47,921 bases of DNA from Saprospiraceae bacterium (GTDB taxonomy: Bacteria; Bacteroidota; Bacteroidia; Chitinophagales; Saprospiraceae), in NCBI GenBank assembly GCA_022448955.1, contig JAKVCU010000017.1, forward strand, positions 1 to 47,921, written 5' to 3'. A model generated the notes under the pieces. The model did not search any database. It was not told the DNA's origin and saw nothing but the letters and a program-made list of their open reading frames with translations. The position numbers were made by a program, and so were the translations under genes. This document shows positions 47,416 to 47,921 of the stretch, in pieces. Within the stretch, counting starts at the first letter, position 1; each line of letters starts with the position of its first letter.

Positions 47416-47921
47416 AGGGGTCTTCTTTTCCCTGTTAAAAATGTCTTGTATTTGTTCTCTCTATTAATGATGAGATTGTTCTTATAAATATTTCACAAGA
47501 ACTTATCACCATAACTTACTCTCGTAATGGGGTAGAAGTCTTTTTCTTGTCTTTGGGAAAACATATTACTTAATTAGTAGCAATTGTATACTACTAGCTA
47601 AGCTATTCTTGAAGATTGACAAATGAGTAGCCAAGTGGATATTTGAATCCACAAATTTGGGGGGGGAGGAAATATAATGTAGGATTTTTTAACAACAACA
47701 AAATTACATTCTTTGCCATTCAAAAGCAAATCCCATTAAAAAAAAATCACATATAATTATTGTTAAACCAAAAGTCCCTATTTTATCCTATTTCATATGG
47801 GATAAAAAGCACTTCTAGTAAGTTCAATTTGATTTTAAAGGCACGCACCAAAATAATACATAAGCGGCTAGTCAAAATTGCTTGTATAATAAATTCCTGC
47901 CAGCCGGCAGGCACGGCGTCA
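47416..47921. other. Terminal gene-free region (506 bp)
   Basis: Upstream region of the DUF5723-like gene running to the window edge. It contains a run of eight Gs (47659-47666), a stem TTTTATCC/GGATAAAA (47781-47788 with 47800-47807), the right copy of the 33-bp repeat (47861-47893) and a CCTGCC/GGCAGG hairpin (47896-47911). No coding region seen; no convincing promoter. Confidence 0.5.
47861..47893 (-). repeat. Right copy of 33-bp inverted repeat
   Basis: Exact reverse complement of positions 31-63. It is followed by a GC-rich palindrome (47896-47911) containing GGCAGGCAC, whose complement GTGCCTGCC also occurs at 10691-10699. Beyond the 33 bases the flanks of the two copies differ. Confidence 0.9.

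Noticed and set aside
47659-47666. G8 tract as a phase-variation switch
   Set aside because: It lies ~240 bp upstream of the nearest gene, outside any recognised promoter spacer or coding frame.

Overview
The window looks like chromosomal DNA from a member of the Bacteroidota, most plausibly a Saprospiria/Chitinophagia-type lineage. The evidence is a full-length SprA (the type IX secretion system, T9SS, outer-membrane translocon), T9SS type A sorting domains, a MurF-Alr fusion, an RprX/RprY-type two-component pair, Bacteroidota-type promoters (TAnnTTTG) and an AT-rich genome without obvious Shine-Dalgarno sites. The genus is not determinable by eye. No rRNA, tRNA, CRISPR array, prophage or transposase gene was seen. 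Almost everything is core or lineage-conserved chromosome.

Layout. 0.1-3.1 kb (minus): MsbA-like ABC exporter, RadC, PUR/DUF3276 protein. 3.1-4.5 kb (plus): a GC-rich folded element directly in front of rnpA, then a secreted hypothetical protein, a perfect inverted repeat and a MITE-like repeat. 4.5-7.6 kb (minus): a PorE-like TPR/PD40/OmpA protein and a lipoprotein. 7.9-13.6 kb (plus): a GCS2-CBS fusion enzyme, a 1.1-kb gene-free repeat-bearing gap, a small beta-barrel protein and a TMTC-type membrane glycosyltransferase-like protein. 13.7-26.1 kb (minus): small membrane protein, pyrD, RprX/RprY pair, sprA (7.5 kb) and ruvA. 26.5-35.3 kb (plus): a tightly coupled run purD, murF-alr, membrane MutS-like ATPase, RlmI-like methyltransferase, LRR protein, with TAATG/ATGA overlaps. 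35.4-37.4 kb (plus): a broken T9SS cargo gene and an intact one. 37.5-39.5 kb (minus): gyrB. 39.7-45.4 kb (plus): propeller sensor kinase, LytTR response regulator, tsaE, alanine dehydrogenase. 45.4-47.4 kb (minus): DUF5723-like outer-membrane protein ending in an SH3-like domain.

How the genes relate. A surface/secretion theme runs through the window: SprA, a PorE-like anchor candidate, two T9SS sorting-domain loci, two beta-barrel-like proteins and two envelope sensors. It is interleaved with cell-wall (murF-alr, ald), nucleotide (purD, pyrD) and information-processing genes (gyrB, ruvA, radC, rnpA, rlmI-like, tsaE).

I did not find a clear new defence or mobile system. The most unusual signals are non-coding. 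A perfect 33-bp inverted repeat sits at the two window edges. A nested GC-rich hairpin abuts the rnpA start codon. Two diverged copies of a MITE-like repeat carry the core AATCGGACG. Among proteins, the best second looks are the CBS-regulated glutamate-cysteine-ligase-fold enzyme, the membrane-anchored MutS-like ATPase, the LRR protein with a BRCT-like segment, and the relic T9SS cargo gene whose passenger seems to have been lost.
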